From DATCJU01 sp036562635 (lineage in GTDB: Bacteria > Actinomycetota > Actinomycetes > Mycobacteriales > Pseudonocardiaceae): 21,382 bases of DNA. The position numbers were made by a program, and so were the translations under genes. The DNA is taken from NCBI GenBank assembly GCA_036562635.1, contig DATCJU010000106.1:1-21382 (forward strand), read 5' to 3'. Shown piece by piece: positions 7,500-14,233 of this stretch. Every line of letters starts with the position of its first letter. Position 1 is the stretch's first letter. The notes under the pieces are model-generated. The model was not told the origin of the DNA, did no database searches, and saw nothing but the letters and a program-made list of their open reading frames with translations.

Positions 7500-7715
7500 A
7501 TGGCCGAGGAGATCCGTGCCGAGATCGTGGCCAACGTGTGGAAGGTCGTCGCCCAGGAAGGCGACACGGTCACCGATGGCGACACGCTGGTGATCCTCGA
7601 GTCGATGAAGATGGAGATCCCGGTGATCACCGAGGTGGACGGCACGGTGAGCAAGCTGGTGGTCAAGGAGGGCGACGTCGTCAAGGAGGGCGACCTGATC
7701 GCGGTGGTCGAGTGA
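7500..7715 (+). CDS. Small biotin/lipoyl-carrier protein (TB7.3-like)
   Basis: A stand-alone 71-residue biotinyl domain. The motif LESMKMEIPV places the acceptor lysine at residue 37, and the two half-barrel repeats (VVAQEGDTVTDGDTLV and LVVKEGDVVKEGDLIAV) are complete. Its counterpart in M. tuberculosis (Rv3221c, TB7.3) is a known biotinylated protein that has no carboxylase domain of its own. The partner enzyme is not in this window. The ATG has a strong GAGGAGGA at 7486-7493. It sits between rsrA/bL37 and pdtaS, the conserved order, and may be co-transcribed with pdtaS 88 bp downstream. Confidence 0.93.
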   Translation: MAEEIRAEIVANVWKVVAQEGDTVTDGDTLVILESMKMEIPVITEVDGTVSKLVVKEGDVVKEGDLIAVVE

Positions 7716-7803
7716 CGACCGGGACCGGGTTCTCCTCCAGGGCACGTGCCGTTCCATCCCGCCCTGACTGACGGGGCGGCCTACCGCGGGTGAGGGGACC
7801 GAT

Positions 7804-9342
7804 GTGGCCACGCTGACCGAGCTGCTGGCCGAGCACACCCGTCTGCCGGGGGCGGTGGTCGACCATCTCAAGCAGGTGGTCGCCGAGTGGCAGCTGCTCT
7901 CCGACCTGTCCTTCGCGGACTTCCTGCTGTGGGTGCCCCTGAGCGAACCGGAGCAGACCGACGGCGACCGGCCCGGGACGGTGGTCCTCCCGGACGATCC
8001 GGCCCAGGCCCGGTTCCTCTGTGTGGCGCAGGCCCGACCGACCACCGCGCCCACCGCGCACCCCGAGGACGCGGTGGGCAGTGTGATGACCGCCGAGGAA
8101 CATCCCCAGCTGCGTCGCGCCCTGGTGGAGGGGCGGATCTGCCGGGAGGAGGATCCGCGCTGGCACCTGGGGGTTCCGGTGCGGCGCGAGACCATCCCGG
8201 TGCGGTTCGCCGACCAGGTGGTCGCCGTGCTGAGCCGGGACACCAACCTGGCGGTCCCGCGGGTGCCCAGTCCGTTGGAGATCGCCTACCTCGGCAGTGC
8301 CGCGGACCTGTGCCAGATGATCGCGGACGGCACGTTCCCGGTGCAGGAGCCCGCCCCGGACGTGCACACCAGTCCGCGGGTGGGTGACGGGTTGATCCGC
8401 CTGGACGCGTCGGGGGCGGTGGTGTTCGCCAGCCCCAACGCGCAGTCCGCCTACCACCGCATGGGGCATGCCGCCGATCTGGTGGGTACCCAGCTGGCGC
8501 CCCTGACCCGGGCGCTCGTGTCTGATCCGTTCGACGCGGCCGAGGTGGCGCAGCGCATCCGCACGGCGCTGGACGGGCAGCCCAGCATGCGGATGGAGGC
8601 CGAGGCGCGGGGGGCGACCGTGCTGTTCCGGGCGCTGCCGTTGCGACCGCGGGGCAAGGCCGCCGGGGCGCTGGTGCTGGTACGGGACGTCACCGAGGTC
8701 CGGCGCCGGGACCGGGCTCTGCTGTCCAAGGACGCCACCATCCGCGAGATCCACCACCGGGTGAAGAACAACCTGCAGACGGTGGCCGCGCTGCTGCGGT
8801 TGCAGGCGCGACGTACCAACAACGTCGAGGCCCGGCAGGCGCTGGACGAGTCGGTGCGGCGGGTCACCTCGATCGCCCTGGTGCACGAGACGCTGTCCAT
8901 GTCGGTGGACGAGCGGGTTGACCTGGACGACGTGGTCGACCGGGTGATCCCGATGATGAGCGACGTGGCCAGCACGGAGAGCCGGGTGGTGGTGCGCCGC
9001 GAGGGCCGGTTCGGTGTGGTGTCCGCCGAGCAGGCCACCCCGCTGGTCATGGTGCTCACCGAGCTGGTGCAGAACGCCTTCGAGCACGCGTTCGCCCCCG
9101 GGCAGCGGGGCGAGGTCGTGGTACGGGCGGAGCGCACGGCGAAGTGGCTGGACGTGGTGATCGTCGACGACGGTCGGGGCCTGCCTCCGGGGTTCTCCCT
9201 GGAACGCACCGACCGGCTCGGCCTGCAGATCGTGCGCACCCTGGTGGAGTCGGAGCTGCGGGGGTCGTTGAGTCTGCGTCGCCGGGACGAGGCCGGGGGG
9301 ACCGAGGCCGTGCTGCGGGTGCCGCTGCAGATCCGTCGCTGA
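7804..9342 (+). CDS. pdtaS: Sensor histidine kinase PdtaS (GAF-PAS-HisKA_2-HATPase)
   Basis: A 512-residue soluble kinase. The N-terminal part (about 1-180) is the GAF-like domain of the Rv3220c family (MATLTELLAEHTRLPGAVVDHL start). A PAS domain follows at about 195-300 and ends in LVLVRDVTEVRRRD. The HisKA_2 dimerisation box IREIHHRVKNNLQTV contains the phospho-acceptor His at 317/318. The HATPase part has ELVQNAFEHAF (N box) and VDDGRGLPPGFS (G box). In mycobacteria PdtaS phosphorylates PdtaR, an ANTAR RNA-binding antiterminator encoded elsewhere; PdtaR is not in this window. There are no membrane segments. The GTG at 7804 has GAGGGGA just upstream. The gene converges on whiB1, and a 16-bp hairpin separates them. 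Confidence 0.93.
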   Translation: MATLTELLAEHTRLPGAVVDHLKQVVAEWQLLSDLSFADFLLWVPLSEPEQTDGDRPGTVVLPDDPAQARFLCVAQARPTTAPTAHPEDAVGSVMTAEEHPQLRRALVEGRICREEDPRWHLGVPVRRETIPVRFADQVVAVLSRDTNLAVPRVPSPLEIAYLGSAADLCQMIADGTFPVQEPAPDVHTSPRVGDGLIRLDASGAVVFASPNAQSAYHRMGHAADLVGTQLAPLTRALVSDPFDAAEVAQRIRTALDGQPSMRMEAEARGATVLFRALPLRPRGKAAGALVLVRDVTEVRRRDRALLSKDATIREIHHRVKNNLQTVAALLRLQARRTNNVEARQALDESVRRVTSIALVHETLSMSVDERVDLDDVVDRVIPMMSDVASTESRVVVRREGRFGVVSAEQATPLVMVLTELVQNAFEHAFAPGQRGEVVVRAERTAKWLDVVIVDDGRGLPPGFSLERTDRLGLQIVRTLVESELRGSLSLRRRDEAGGTEAVLRVPLQIRR

Positions 9343-9382
9343 GCGCCGGACGGGGACGCCGGGGCGTTCTCCGTGTCGCTGC

Positions 9383-9424
9383 GATTCGTCGTCCTGCTGG
9401 GAGGATTCGCCGTCCTGCGGGGAG
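9383..9424. repeat. Two tandem 21-bp repeats after pdtaS
   Basis: Two adjacent 21-base units (9383-9403 and 9404-9424), each starting GATTCG and ending GGGAG, differ at only two positions. They lie in the 88-bp gap between the pdtaS stop and the terminator hairpin. No function is evident; replication slippage is the simplest explanation. Confidence 0.8.
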
Positions 9425-9430
9425 AAGGAA

Positions 9431-9469
9431 ACGGGGCCGGCATCCCCGGGAGTGGGATGCCGGCCCCGT
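9431..9469. terminator. Bidirectional terminator between pdtaS and whiB1
   Basis: A perfect 16-bp inverted repeat, ACGGGGCCGGCATCCC / GGGATGCCGGCCCCGT, with a 7-base loop, located between convergent pdtaS and whiB1. No U-tract follows on either strand. Confidence 0.87.
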
Positions 9470-9490
9470 GACGCTGTGCGGGGTGCTGGG

Positions 9491-9745
9491 TCAGGCGCCG
9501 CTGCGGGACCGGGTGCGGGCGTTGCGCCGCTTGAGGGCGCGCCGCTCATCCTCGCTCATGCCGCCCCACACACCGGCATCCTGGCCGGTCTCCAGCGCCC
9601 AGGTCAGGCACTCGGAGATCACGGGGCAACGCCGGCAGACGGCCTTCGCCTCGGCGATCTGCAGGAGCGCAGGACCGCTGTTCCCGACGGGGAAGAACAG
9701 CTCCGGGTCCTCGTCACGGCACACCGCGCGGTGGCGCCAGTCCAT
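9491..9745 (-). CDS. whiB1: Transcriptional regulator WhiB1 (4Fe-4S)
   Basis: WhiB1 binds the primary sigma factor region 4 and an NO-sensitive 4Fe-4S cluster, and it is essential in mycobacteria. The 84-residue protein has cluster ligands Cys9, Cys37, Cys40 and Cys46, at the same positions as in M. tuberculosis. It has the GVWGG turn at 58-62 and a basic C-terminal tail (ERRALKRRNARTRSRS) that contacts DNA. The start MDWRHRAVC is standard, and GAGGAGCAAGGA precedes it on the minus strand. It follows the diacylglycerol-kinase gene on the same strand but has its own 237-bp upstream region. Two CRP-like sites at 9804-9819 and 9824-9839 indicate regulation by a cAMP-receptor homologue. Confidence 0.96.
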   Translation of the reverse strand: MDWRHRAVCRDEDPELFFPVGNSGPALLQIAEAKAVCRRCPVISECLTWALETGQDAGVWGGMSEDERRALKRRNARTRSRSGA

Positions 9746-9803
9746 GGTTCCTTGCTCCTCGCTAGGCGCATTGAAGCGCCGGTAGTCAGTGGTCCGGGGT
9801 GCT

Positions 9804-9819
9804 TGTGAATGCTTTCACT
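9804..9819. promoter_or_regulatory. CRP-like operator, promoter-proximal copy, upstream of whiB1
   Basis: TGTGA-ATGCTT-TCACT fits the CRP/GlxR consensus TGTGA-N6-TCACA at nine of ten half-site bases. Its centre is 66 bp upstream of the whiB1 ATG. An identical core repeats exactly 20 bp away. In M. tuberculosis, whiB1 is controlled by the CRP homologue Rv3676 through two adjacent sites. Confidence 0.75.
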
Positions 9820-9823
9820 TGCT

Positions 9824-9839
9824 TGTGAATGCTTTCACG
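9824..9839. promoter_or_regulatory. CRP-like operator, distal copy, upstream of whiB1
   Basis: TGTGA-ATGCTT-TCACG is the second unit of a 20-bp direct repeat spanning 9800-9839. The 20-bp centre-to-centre distance is about two helical turns, placing both dimers on the same DNA face. Confidence 0.73.
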
Positions 9840-9850
9840 AACTCGGCGAA

Positions 9851-9912
9851 TGTCAAGAGGGTGAACCCTTTCCGGTGAGCGATGTCACCGAAAAGATCGG
9901 CTTCTCTTGACA
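9851..9912. repeat. Nested inverted-repeat element between dgk and whiB1
   Basis: Outer arms TGTCAAGAG (9851-9859) and CTCTTGACA (9904-9912) are perfect 9-bp complements. They enclose two small hairpins, AGGGT-GA-ACCCT (9858-9869, sharing two bases with the left arm) and CGGTGA-N6-TCACCG (9873-9890). A folded transcript would be a three-way junction. Each outer arm also spells TTGACA reading outward. Function unknown. Confidence 0.6.
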
Positions 9913-9947
9913 AGAACGCCGGGGTTCGCGTTTGCGCTGGTAACGGC

Positions 9948-9967
9948 GTGCACCACGCGTGATGCAC
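9948..9967. repeat. 20-bp palindrome just after the diacylglycerol-kinase gene
   Basis: GTGCA-C-CACGCGTG-A-TGCAC is symmetrical except for one mismatched pair (9953/9962). It begins 16 bases past the dgk stop on the minus strand. It may be an operator or part of a terminator; the dyad centre leaves little room for an RNA loop. Confidence 0.5.
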
Positions 9968-9982
9968 ACCGTCACCCGCCGT

Positions 9983-10921
9983 TTACACGGCGACCCGCAA
10001 AGCGGACGGATGAGCCGTGAACTCGACCAGCGTGCGCTCGCCGAGAAGGTCTCCGTCCACTTGCAGGCGAACGGGTTCCGAGCATGTGACCCGGATCCGT
10101 TCCACGTCGTCTTGACGCAGCAGGTTTCCGCCACGTGGCCCTGATGTGACGAAGGCCACTTGGGCCAGGTGTCGCAGTACGGTCTGTGGTCGCACACTAC
10201 GCAGTGCGAACACGCCGAGGCCGCCGTCGAAGGAACAACCCGGATTGAGACGCAACGGACGCGCACCCAGATACGTCCACGGGTCCGTGTTGGACACGAA
10301 CGCCAGGTGCACGCCGGTCACCGTCTCCTGCCCGGGCAGCTCCACCGTCAGACGGGGGCGACCATGGTCCAGGCGGAAATAGCTGGTCAGCGCGATTCGA
10401 GCATACCGCCACGGAGTGGCTTTGCGCCCCTTTGCGCGATGTTGCTCCATTCGTGCCACGACGTCGGCGTCCCACCCGAGCCCGGCGTTGAAGGTGAACC
10501 ACCGGCCTCCCGGGTCCTCCGGGCCGGTCACCCGACCCAGTCCGACACGGCGGCTGTTGCCCTCCTCCAACGCGTGGAGCAACTGGTGGGTGGCCTCCAC
10601 CGGATCCCGGGACAGCCCCAGGGCGCGGGCGAACACGTTCGCCGAACCCCCGGGAACCACCCCGAGCATCGGTGTGTCCGCGGTGGCGCCTCCCGCGAAC
10701 ATTCCGTTGACCACCTCGTTGACCGTGCCGTCGCCACCGTGCGCGACGATCAGGTCGAAACCGTCCTCGGCGGCCTGGCGGGCCGCCTCCGCGGCGTGCC
10801 CCCGGTAGTCGGTCTCCAGCACGTCCAGCTTGACCGCACTGGCGAGCGCATGCGCGAGCACGTCCCGGCCGGCCGCTGTGGTGGTGGTGGCCTGCGGATT
10901 GACCACGAGAAGGGCGCGCAC
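9983..10921 (-). CDS. Diacylglycerol kinase catalytic-domain (YegS-like) lipid kinase
   Basis: A 312-residue lipid kinase of the DAGK_cat family. From the chosen start the sequence runs VRALLVVNPQATTTTAAG (first conserved loop), HGGDGTVNEVVNG at about 61-73 (the GGDGT nucleotide-binding motif), VVPGGSANVFARALGL, then NAGLGWDADVVARME in the C-terminal beta domain. The lipid substrate cannot be told from sequence; the M. tuberculosis counterpart, Rv3218, is in the same position beside whiB1. The GTG at 10919-10921 fits family N-termini. It has no Shine-Dalgarno, but TACCCT ends six bases before it on the minus strand, so a leaderless start is possible. GTG 10942 is an alternative. The gene is divergent from the membrane-protein gene. 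Confidence 0.9.
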   Translation of the reverse strand: MRALLVVNPQATTTTAAGRDVLAHALASAVKLDVLETDYRGHAAEAARQAAEDGFDLIVAHGGDGTVNEVVNGMFAGGATADTPMLGVVPGGSANVFARALGLSRDPVEATHQLLHALEEGNSRRVGLGRVTGPEDPGGRWFTFNAGLGWDADVVARMEQHRAKGRKATPWRYARIALTSYFRLDHGRPRLTVELPGQETVTGVHLAFVSNTDPWTYLGARPLRLNPGCSFDGGLGVFALRSVRPQTVLRHLAQVAFVTSGPRGGNLLRQDDVERIRVTCSEPVRLQVDGDLLGERTLVEFTAHPSALRVAV

Positions 10922-11258
10922 CCGACGAGGGTATGACACTCCGTGACGAATCGCCCGGGACAAGTTGGCCTTTTGGAGTGATTGTCCGCACCTTGCGTGG
11001 CACAGAAATCTGCTCCGTCACCGAAACTGTCCACTGGCTCCAGGTCTTCGCCTACTCGGTGGAGCAGACGGGGGTGGACCGGGTGGCAGGGTGGTGTGCC
11101 CGTGACCGGGCCGGCGGCATAGCATCGCGCGGTGCGAACACCGGTGACGTGACCGGGCGGGTCGACCGCCGTACCGGTGTCCCGTCCCGCTCCCGGCGAT
11201 CCCGGGTCGGCCGCCGAACCCAGACGTACCCGCAGCACGCACAGGAGGGCAGCTCACC
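10922..11258. other. Divergent intergenic region between dgk and the four-helix membrane protein
   Basis: A 337-bp gap without a supported gene. It holds the TACCCT hexamer for dgk (10928-10933, minus strand) and a possible plus-strand promoter, GTGCCC (11096-11101), 18 bp, then TAGCAT (11120-11125). That promoter would give a leader of about 125 nt ending at the AGGAGGG before 11259. The promoter call is weak because the -35 is poor. Confidence 0.35.
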
Positions 11259-11705
11259 GTGTCCACCGAAGTCGCCGCCCCGCGCGGGGTACGGATCGCC
11301 GGGGCGATCGTCGGACTCCAGGGGCTGGCCGGGCTCGGTTACGCCGTGACCCTGGTGCTGCACGGGCTCAACGCCGGCCCCCAGCCGTACAACCCGTTCG
11401 GCACCGCCGCGTACTTCGGCCTGCTCAGTGCCGGGGTACTCGCAGCGGGAATCGGGCTGCTGCGGAGCCGACGCTGGGCACGCACACCGGCGGTCATGGT
11501 GCAGCTGATCCTGCTGGGCGTCGCCTGGTACGCGTTCGGCCCCTCCCACCAGCAGACCGCGGGCGGTGCACTCGCCGTGTTGTGCGTGGCGATCCTCGTC
11601 ATGCTCTTCACCGCCGAGGCACGGGCCTGGGCGATGGGAGTGGGCCGGTACGACCGGGGCGAGCCGGAACAGCCCGGTGAGCCGGACGGGTCGGACCGAC
11701 CCTGA
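11259..11705 (+). CDS. Small integral membrane protein (Rv3217c-like)
   Basis: A 148-residue protein with four predicted membrane segments at about residues 10-36, 46-67, 75-93 and 101-119. A short charged cytoplasmic tail ends EPEQPGEPDGSDRP. No catalytic motif is visible and the function is unknown. The GTG at 11259 is well supported by AGGAGGG at 11243-11249. Proteins of this kind stand next to the DAGK/whiB1 genes in mycobacteria (Rv3217c), so the position is conserved though the role is not known. It converges on the DUF1877 gene. Confidence 0.82.
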   Translation: MSTEVAAPRGVRIAGAIVGLQGLAGLGYAVTLVLHGLNAGPQPYNPFGTAAYFGLLSAGVLAAGIGLLRSRRWARTPAVMVQLILLGVAWYAFGPSHQQTAGGALAVLCVAILVMLFTAEARAWAMGVGRYDRGEPEQPGEPDGSDRP

Positions 11706-11781
11706 GACCCGCCCCCGGGGTGCCGCGTTCCCACCGACCCCACCTGCGCCGACTGCGTCGGTCCCCCACGAGTGCTTCGGC

Positions 11782-12273
11782 TCAGCTCGGGCGGAGCAGT
11801 ACCGCGTCCCCGGCCGCCGCGGCGATGCGGAAGAACCGGACCAGCTCCCGGTGGGCCGTGCGCAGGTGGTCCAGGTCGCCGGCCTCCACCGTGGACTGCG
11901 GGGTGTCCGTCCGGGATGTCGCTTCGGGACCGGCGGCTGCGACGAGCCGGTCGAACGGCGTGGTGTCCAGGAAACGTGCGACCCTGCGCACCTGTCTCGG
12001 CGTGAGACAGCGCGGCGGTCCGTTGCCCCAGTCGTCGTCGGCGGCGAACACGGTGCCCTCCAGGAGCAGGTCCACCGGTGTCCCGTGCCGCACCAGCAGG
12101 AGGCGCAGCCCCTCCCAGGAGCGGTCGAGGTCGAGCACACGGTCCGCCCCGGACGGATCGGTCTCGGCGGCGTCGACCAACCGCCGGACGTGCTCGTAGG
12201 CCCACTCCGGGTCGTGCAGTGCCCGTCGCAGTTCCGTCGGCGTCACCCGGGCGTATTCGGCGTTCGTGCCCAT
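11782..12273 (-). CDS. DUF1877 (YfbM-like) family protein
   Basis: A 163-residue soluble protein. The opening GTNAEYARVTPTELRRAL, the central LDLDRSWEGLRLLLV, and LTPRQVRRVARFLDTTPFDRL in the second half are the pattern of the DUF1877/YfbM family (E. coli YfbM). The closing part, HLRTAHRELVRFFRIAAAAGDAVLL, is also typical. The family has no assigned biochemical function. The ATG at 12271-12273 is the standard family start. It is divergent from the zinc-ribbon membrane protein, with 187 bp between them. No operon partner is present. Confidence 0.85.
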   Translation of the reverse strand: MGTNAEYARVTPTELRRALHDPEWAYEHVRRLVDAAETDPSGADRVLDLDRSWEGLRLLLVRHGTPVDLLLEGTVFAADDDWGNGPPRCLTPRQVRRVARFLDTTPFDRLVAAAGPEATSRTDTPQSTVEAGDLDHLRTAHRELVRFFRIAAAAGDAVLLRPS

Positions 12274-12460
12274 GCCGTGCTTCCCCCCGCCCCCTGTCGC
12301 GCTCGGCCGGTGTGGAGCGTCCCACGGGGCACCGACGAACCCGTGGTGCCCCGGTCGGAGGACAGGGCGGGCATCGCCCTAGTCGTCCCGTTGAGGAGGG
12401 CACGCGGCGGACCTACCCTGCCCCCACCGGTCACGACGTGCCCAGGGGGGAGGGGCAGCG

Positions 12461-13231
12461 GTGAAGTGTCCGTCGTGTGGTCTGCCGGTGAGTGGTGGGG
12501 TCGGATCGTGCCGTGGGTGCGGGACGGTGCTGCCCCGGGTCGAGCCGGCGGTCGTGTCGTCTCCCGCGTCGAGCGTCGACCCGCTCGGTGGGGGTGGTTC
12601 GGTCGACGGGTTCCCCGTGCTCGCTCCCGCACGGTCACCGCAGCCGGCCGTGCCACAGCAGTTCGTGGGTGCCCTGACCAGGGCGCTTCTGGCACTGCTG
12701 GGGGCCGTGGCGTTGTTCGTCGTGCTCGGCGGACTCGTCGTACCCGGTCTGGAGGAGGCGGCTCCGCCTCTGATCCTGGCCATCGCCCCCGTGCTGTTGC
12801 TCTGGCTGCACCGGGTCACCGGGAACGCCGAGGTGTCGGAGGAGGAGCGGCAGCGGGGGCGCCGTCCACCGCCGACGTGGGGATGGTTCGTGCCGCTGGC
12901 CAACCTGTGGTTCTCCTACCACGCACTGACCACCGTCTGGCGGTCCGTCCGGCCCGGGGAACGGCGTCCTCCGTGGCTGGTGATCGCCTGGTGGGGCTGT
13001 TGGTGGCTCTCCTGGCCCGTCGGCACGAGCGTGCAGATCACCGACTCCTACCGGACGTCGGCCGACGGCACCTCGCGGGAGGTGCGCCGGTACCTCCACA
13101 TCGACTTCTTCGCCACGTGGCCGAGCCTGCTGCTCCTCGCCGCGGCCGCGGTGCTGCTGGCCGTCGTGGTGTACCTGGTGACCGTCGGCCGGGTGCGCTC
13201 GGGGTCGGCACTCCGGACCGACACCCGGTGA
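12461..13231 (+). CDS. Zinc-ribbon membrane protein with DUF4328-like domain
   Basis: A 256-residue protein. It begins MKCPSCGLPV and CRGCGTVLP, a C-x2-C ... C-x2-C zinc ribbon in the first 25 residues. A Pro/Ser-rich linker (26-65) follows, then about five hydrophobic segments. The stretch WGWFVPLANLWFSYHALTTVW and the PPWLVIAWWGCWWLSWPVG segment fit the DUF4328 membrane domain seen in many actinobacteria. The function of that domain is unknown. The GTG start has a long purine-rich ribosome site (GGGGGGAGGGGC, 12445-12456). It is monocistronic, ending before the strong hairpin at 13295-13329. Confidence 0.8.
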   Translation: MKCPSCGLPVSGGVGSCRGCGTVLPRVEPAVVSSPASSVDPLGGGGSVDGFPVLAPARSPQPAVPQQFVGALTRALLALLGAVALFVVLGGLVVPGLEEAAPPLILAIAPVLLLWLHRVTGNAEVSEEERQRGRRPPPTWGWFVPLANLWFSYHALTTVWRSVRPGERRPPWLVIAWWGCWWLSWPVGTSVQITDSYRTSADGTSREVRRYLHIDFFATWPSLLLLAAAAVLLAVVVYLVTVGRVRSGSALRTDTR

Positions 13232-13294
13232 TGTGCGGCGCGCTGGCAGACCACGTCGGTGCGGCGTGTCGGACACCGCACCGGGAGAACGAGC

Positions 13295-13329
13295 ACGGGC
13301 CGGTGCGGTGAGTCACCGCACCGGCCCGT
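13295..13329. terminator. Bidirectional terminator between the DUF4328-like gene and sodN
   Basis: Seventeen-base arms ACGGGCCGGTGCGGTGA / TCACCGCACCGGCCCGT are perfect complements around a single G, so the real loop is 3-5 bases. It stands between convergent genes, 16 bases after the end of sodN and 63 bases after the other stop. Confidence 0.87.
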
Positions 13330-13345
13330 ATCGAACCGTAACCGG

Positions 13346-13765
13346 TCAGGCAGCCTTCTTGGTCTCCCAGAAGATCGTGGAGATCTCCTCGATCAGGTCC
13401 AGCAGCTGCTGGCCGGTCGCCGGGTCCATGGAGCCCTTCGCGCCGCCGGCACCCGCCGCCTTGGTGGCCCTGTTGAACAGGTCGTGAAGCTGCGGGTACT
13501 TCTCGAAGTGGTGCGGCTTGAAGTAGTCGGTCCACAGGACCCACAGGTGGTGCTTGACCAGCTCGCAGCGCTGCTCCTTGATCAGAACAGCACGCTCACG
13601 GAAGGCGGGGTCCTCGTTGGCCTGGTACTTCTCCTGGATGGCCTTGACGGACTCGGCCTCGATCCGGGCCTGCGCCGGGTCGTAGACGCCGCACGGGAGG
13701 TCGCAGTGCGCGGTGGCCTCCAAGCGCGGGCGGAGTGACTGCTGGATGCGCGACAGCACCCGCAT
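13346..13765 (-). CDS. sodN: Nickel-containing superoxide dismutase, precursor
   Basis: NiSOD dismutates superoxide in the cytoplasm. The 139-residue precursor has a 19-residue propeptide (MRVLSRIQQSLRPRLEATA) ahead of HCDLPCGVYDPAQAR, the nickel hook. After cleavage His20, Cys21 and Cys25 become His1, Cys2 and Cys6, the nickel ligands. The remainder is the four-helix bundle with KEQRCELVKHHLWVLWTDY and KPHHFEKYPQLHDLFNRATKA-type helices. The ATG is preceded by GAGGGAGGA. A TAGGGT hexamer (minus strand, 13808-13803) is a plausible -10. The processing protease sodX is divergent only 83 bp away, whereas in Streptomyces sodX lies downstream of sodN. Nickel-responsive Nur control is likely by analogy, but I cannot point to a Nur box. 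Confidence 0.97.
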   Translation of the reverse strand: MRVLSRIQQSLRPRLEATAHCDLPCGVYDPAQARIEAESVKAIQEKYQANEDPAFRERAVLIKEQRCELVKHHLWVLWTDYFKPHHFEKYPQLHDLFNRATKAAGAGGAKGSMDPATGQQLLDLIEEISTIFWETKKAA

Positions 13766-13848
13766 CGTTCCTCCCTCGGAGTGGATGATCCGACGACACG
13801 AGACCCTACTCCGGGGCACGACCCGGGGCAGTCGGAGGTGATCGTTCG

Positions 13849-14184
13849 GTGCTGCAGGGGAGCGCGTGGGGGTGGCCGTGGCGGCGGGTGCTGGTGCGCG
13901 GGCCGTCCATGGCCCCGGCACTGTCCGACGGGGACGTCGTGCTGGTGCGGTGGGGCGCGTCTCCCCGCCCGGGGGAGGTGGTGCTGGTGCGGTGGGCGGC
14001 CCGGCCGGGCCAGCTCTCGGTCAAGCGGGCCCTGCACCCGGACGGTTCCGGGTGGTTCGTGCAGGGGGACAACCGGTTCGCCTCCACCGACTCGCACCAG
14101 CTCGGTCCGGCCGAGGTGCTCGGTGTGGTGCGTTGGCGCCTGTGGCCCAATCCGGGGCGGCTGGCCCGGCGGCCCGCGGGGTGA
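13849..14184 (+). CDS. sodX: Nickel-type superoxide dismutase maturation protease SodX
   Basis: A small (111-residue) S26-type signal-peptidase-like enzyme that removes the NiSOD propeptide so that the new N-terminal His can bind nickel. It has the catalytic Ser20 in VRGPSMAPAL, the Lys59 general base in LSVKRAL, and the conserved FVQGDNRFASTDSHQLGP box. It has no membrane anchor, fitting a cytoplasmic substrate. The GTG at 13849 follows GGAGGTGATC (13834-13843), which is nearly perfect complementarity to the 16S tail. The pairing with sodN in divergent orientation makes the functional assignment strong. It converges on the sugar epimerase gene with a 49-bp gap. Confidence 0.93.
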   Translation: MLQGSAWGWPWRRVLVRGPSMAPALSDGDVVLVRWGASPRPGEVVLVRWAARPGQLSVKRALHPDGSGWFVQGDNRFASTDSHQLGPAEVLGVVRWRLWPNPGRLARRPAG

Positions 14185-14233
14185 CGCGCACCCCGGGGCG
14201 GGGTCGCGCCACCCGCGTCGTGCCGCTCGCCGG

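Noticed and set aside
7681..9549. 622-residue minus-strand open frame over pdtaS, and similar long frames at 1003-2202, 2160-3650, 13806-15197, 16971-18797 and 18852-20066
   Set aside because: They lie opposite or out of frame with genes having clear family motifs, and their His/Pro/Arg/Gly-rich composition is typical of high-GC shadow frames.
9800..9839. Tandem 20-bp repeat as a minimal CRISPR
   Set aside because: The two units are directly adjacent with no spacer, and there are no cas genes. CRP-like symmetry explains them.
9851..9856. TTGACA (minus strand) as the -35 of whiB1
   Set aside because: No TANNNT-like hexamer lies 16-19 bases downstream; that position is occupied by the distal CRP-like site.
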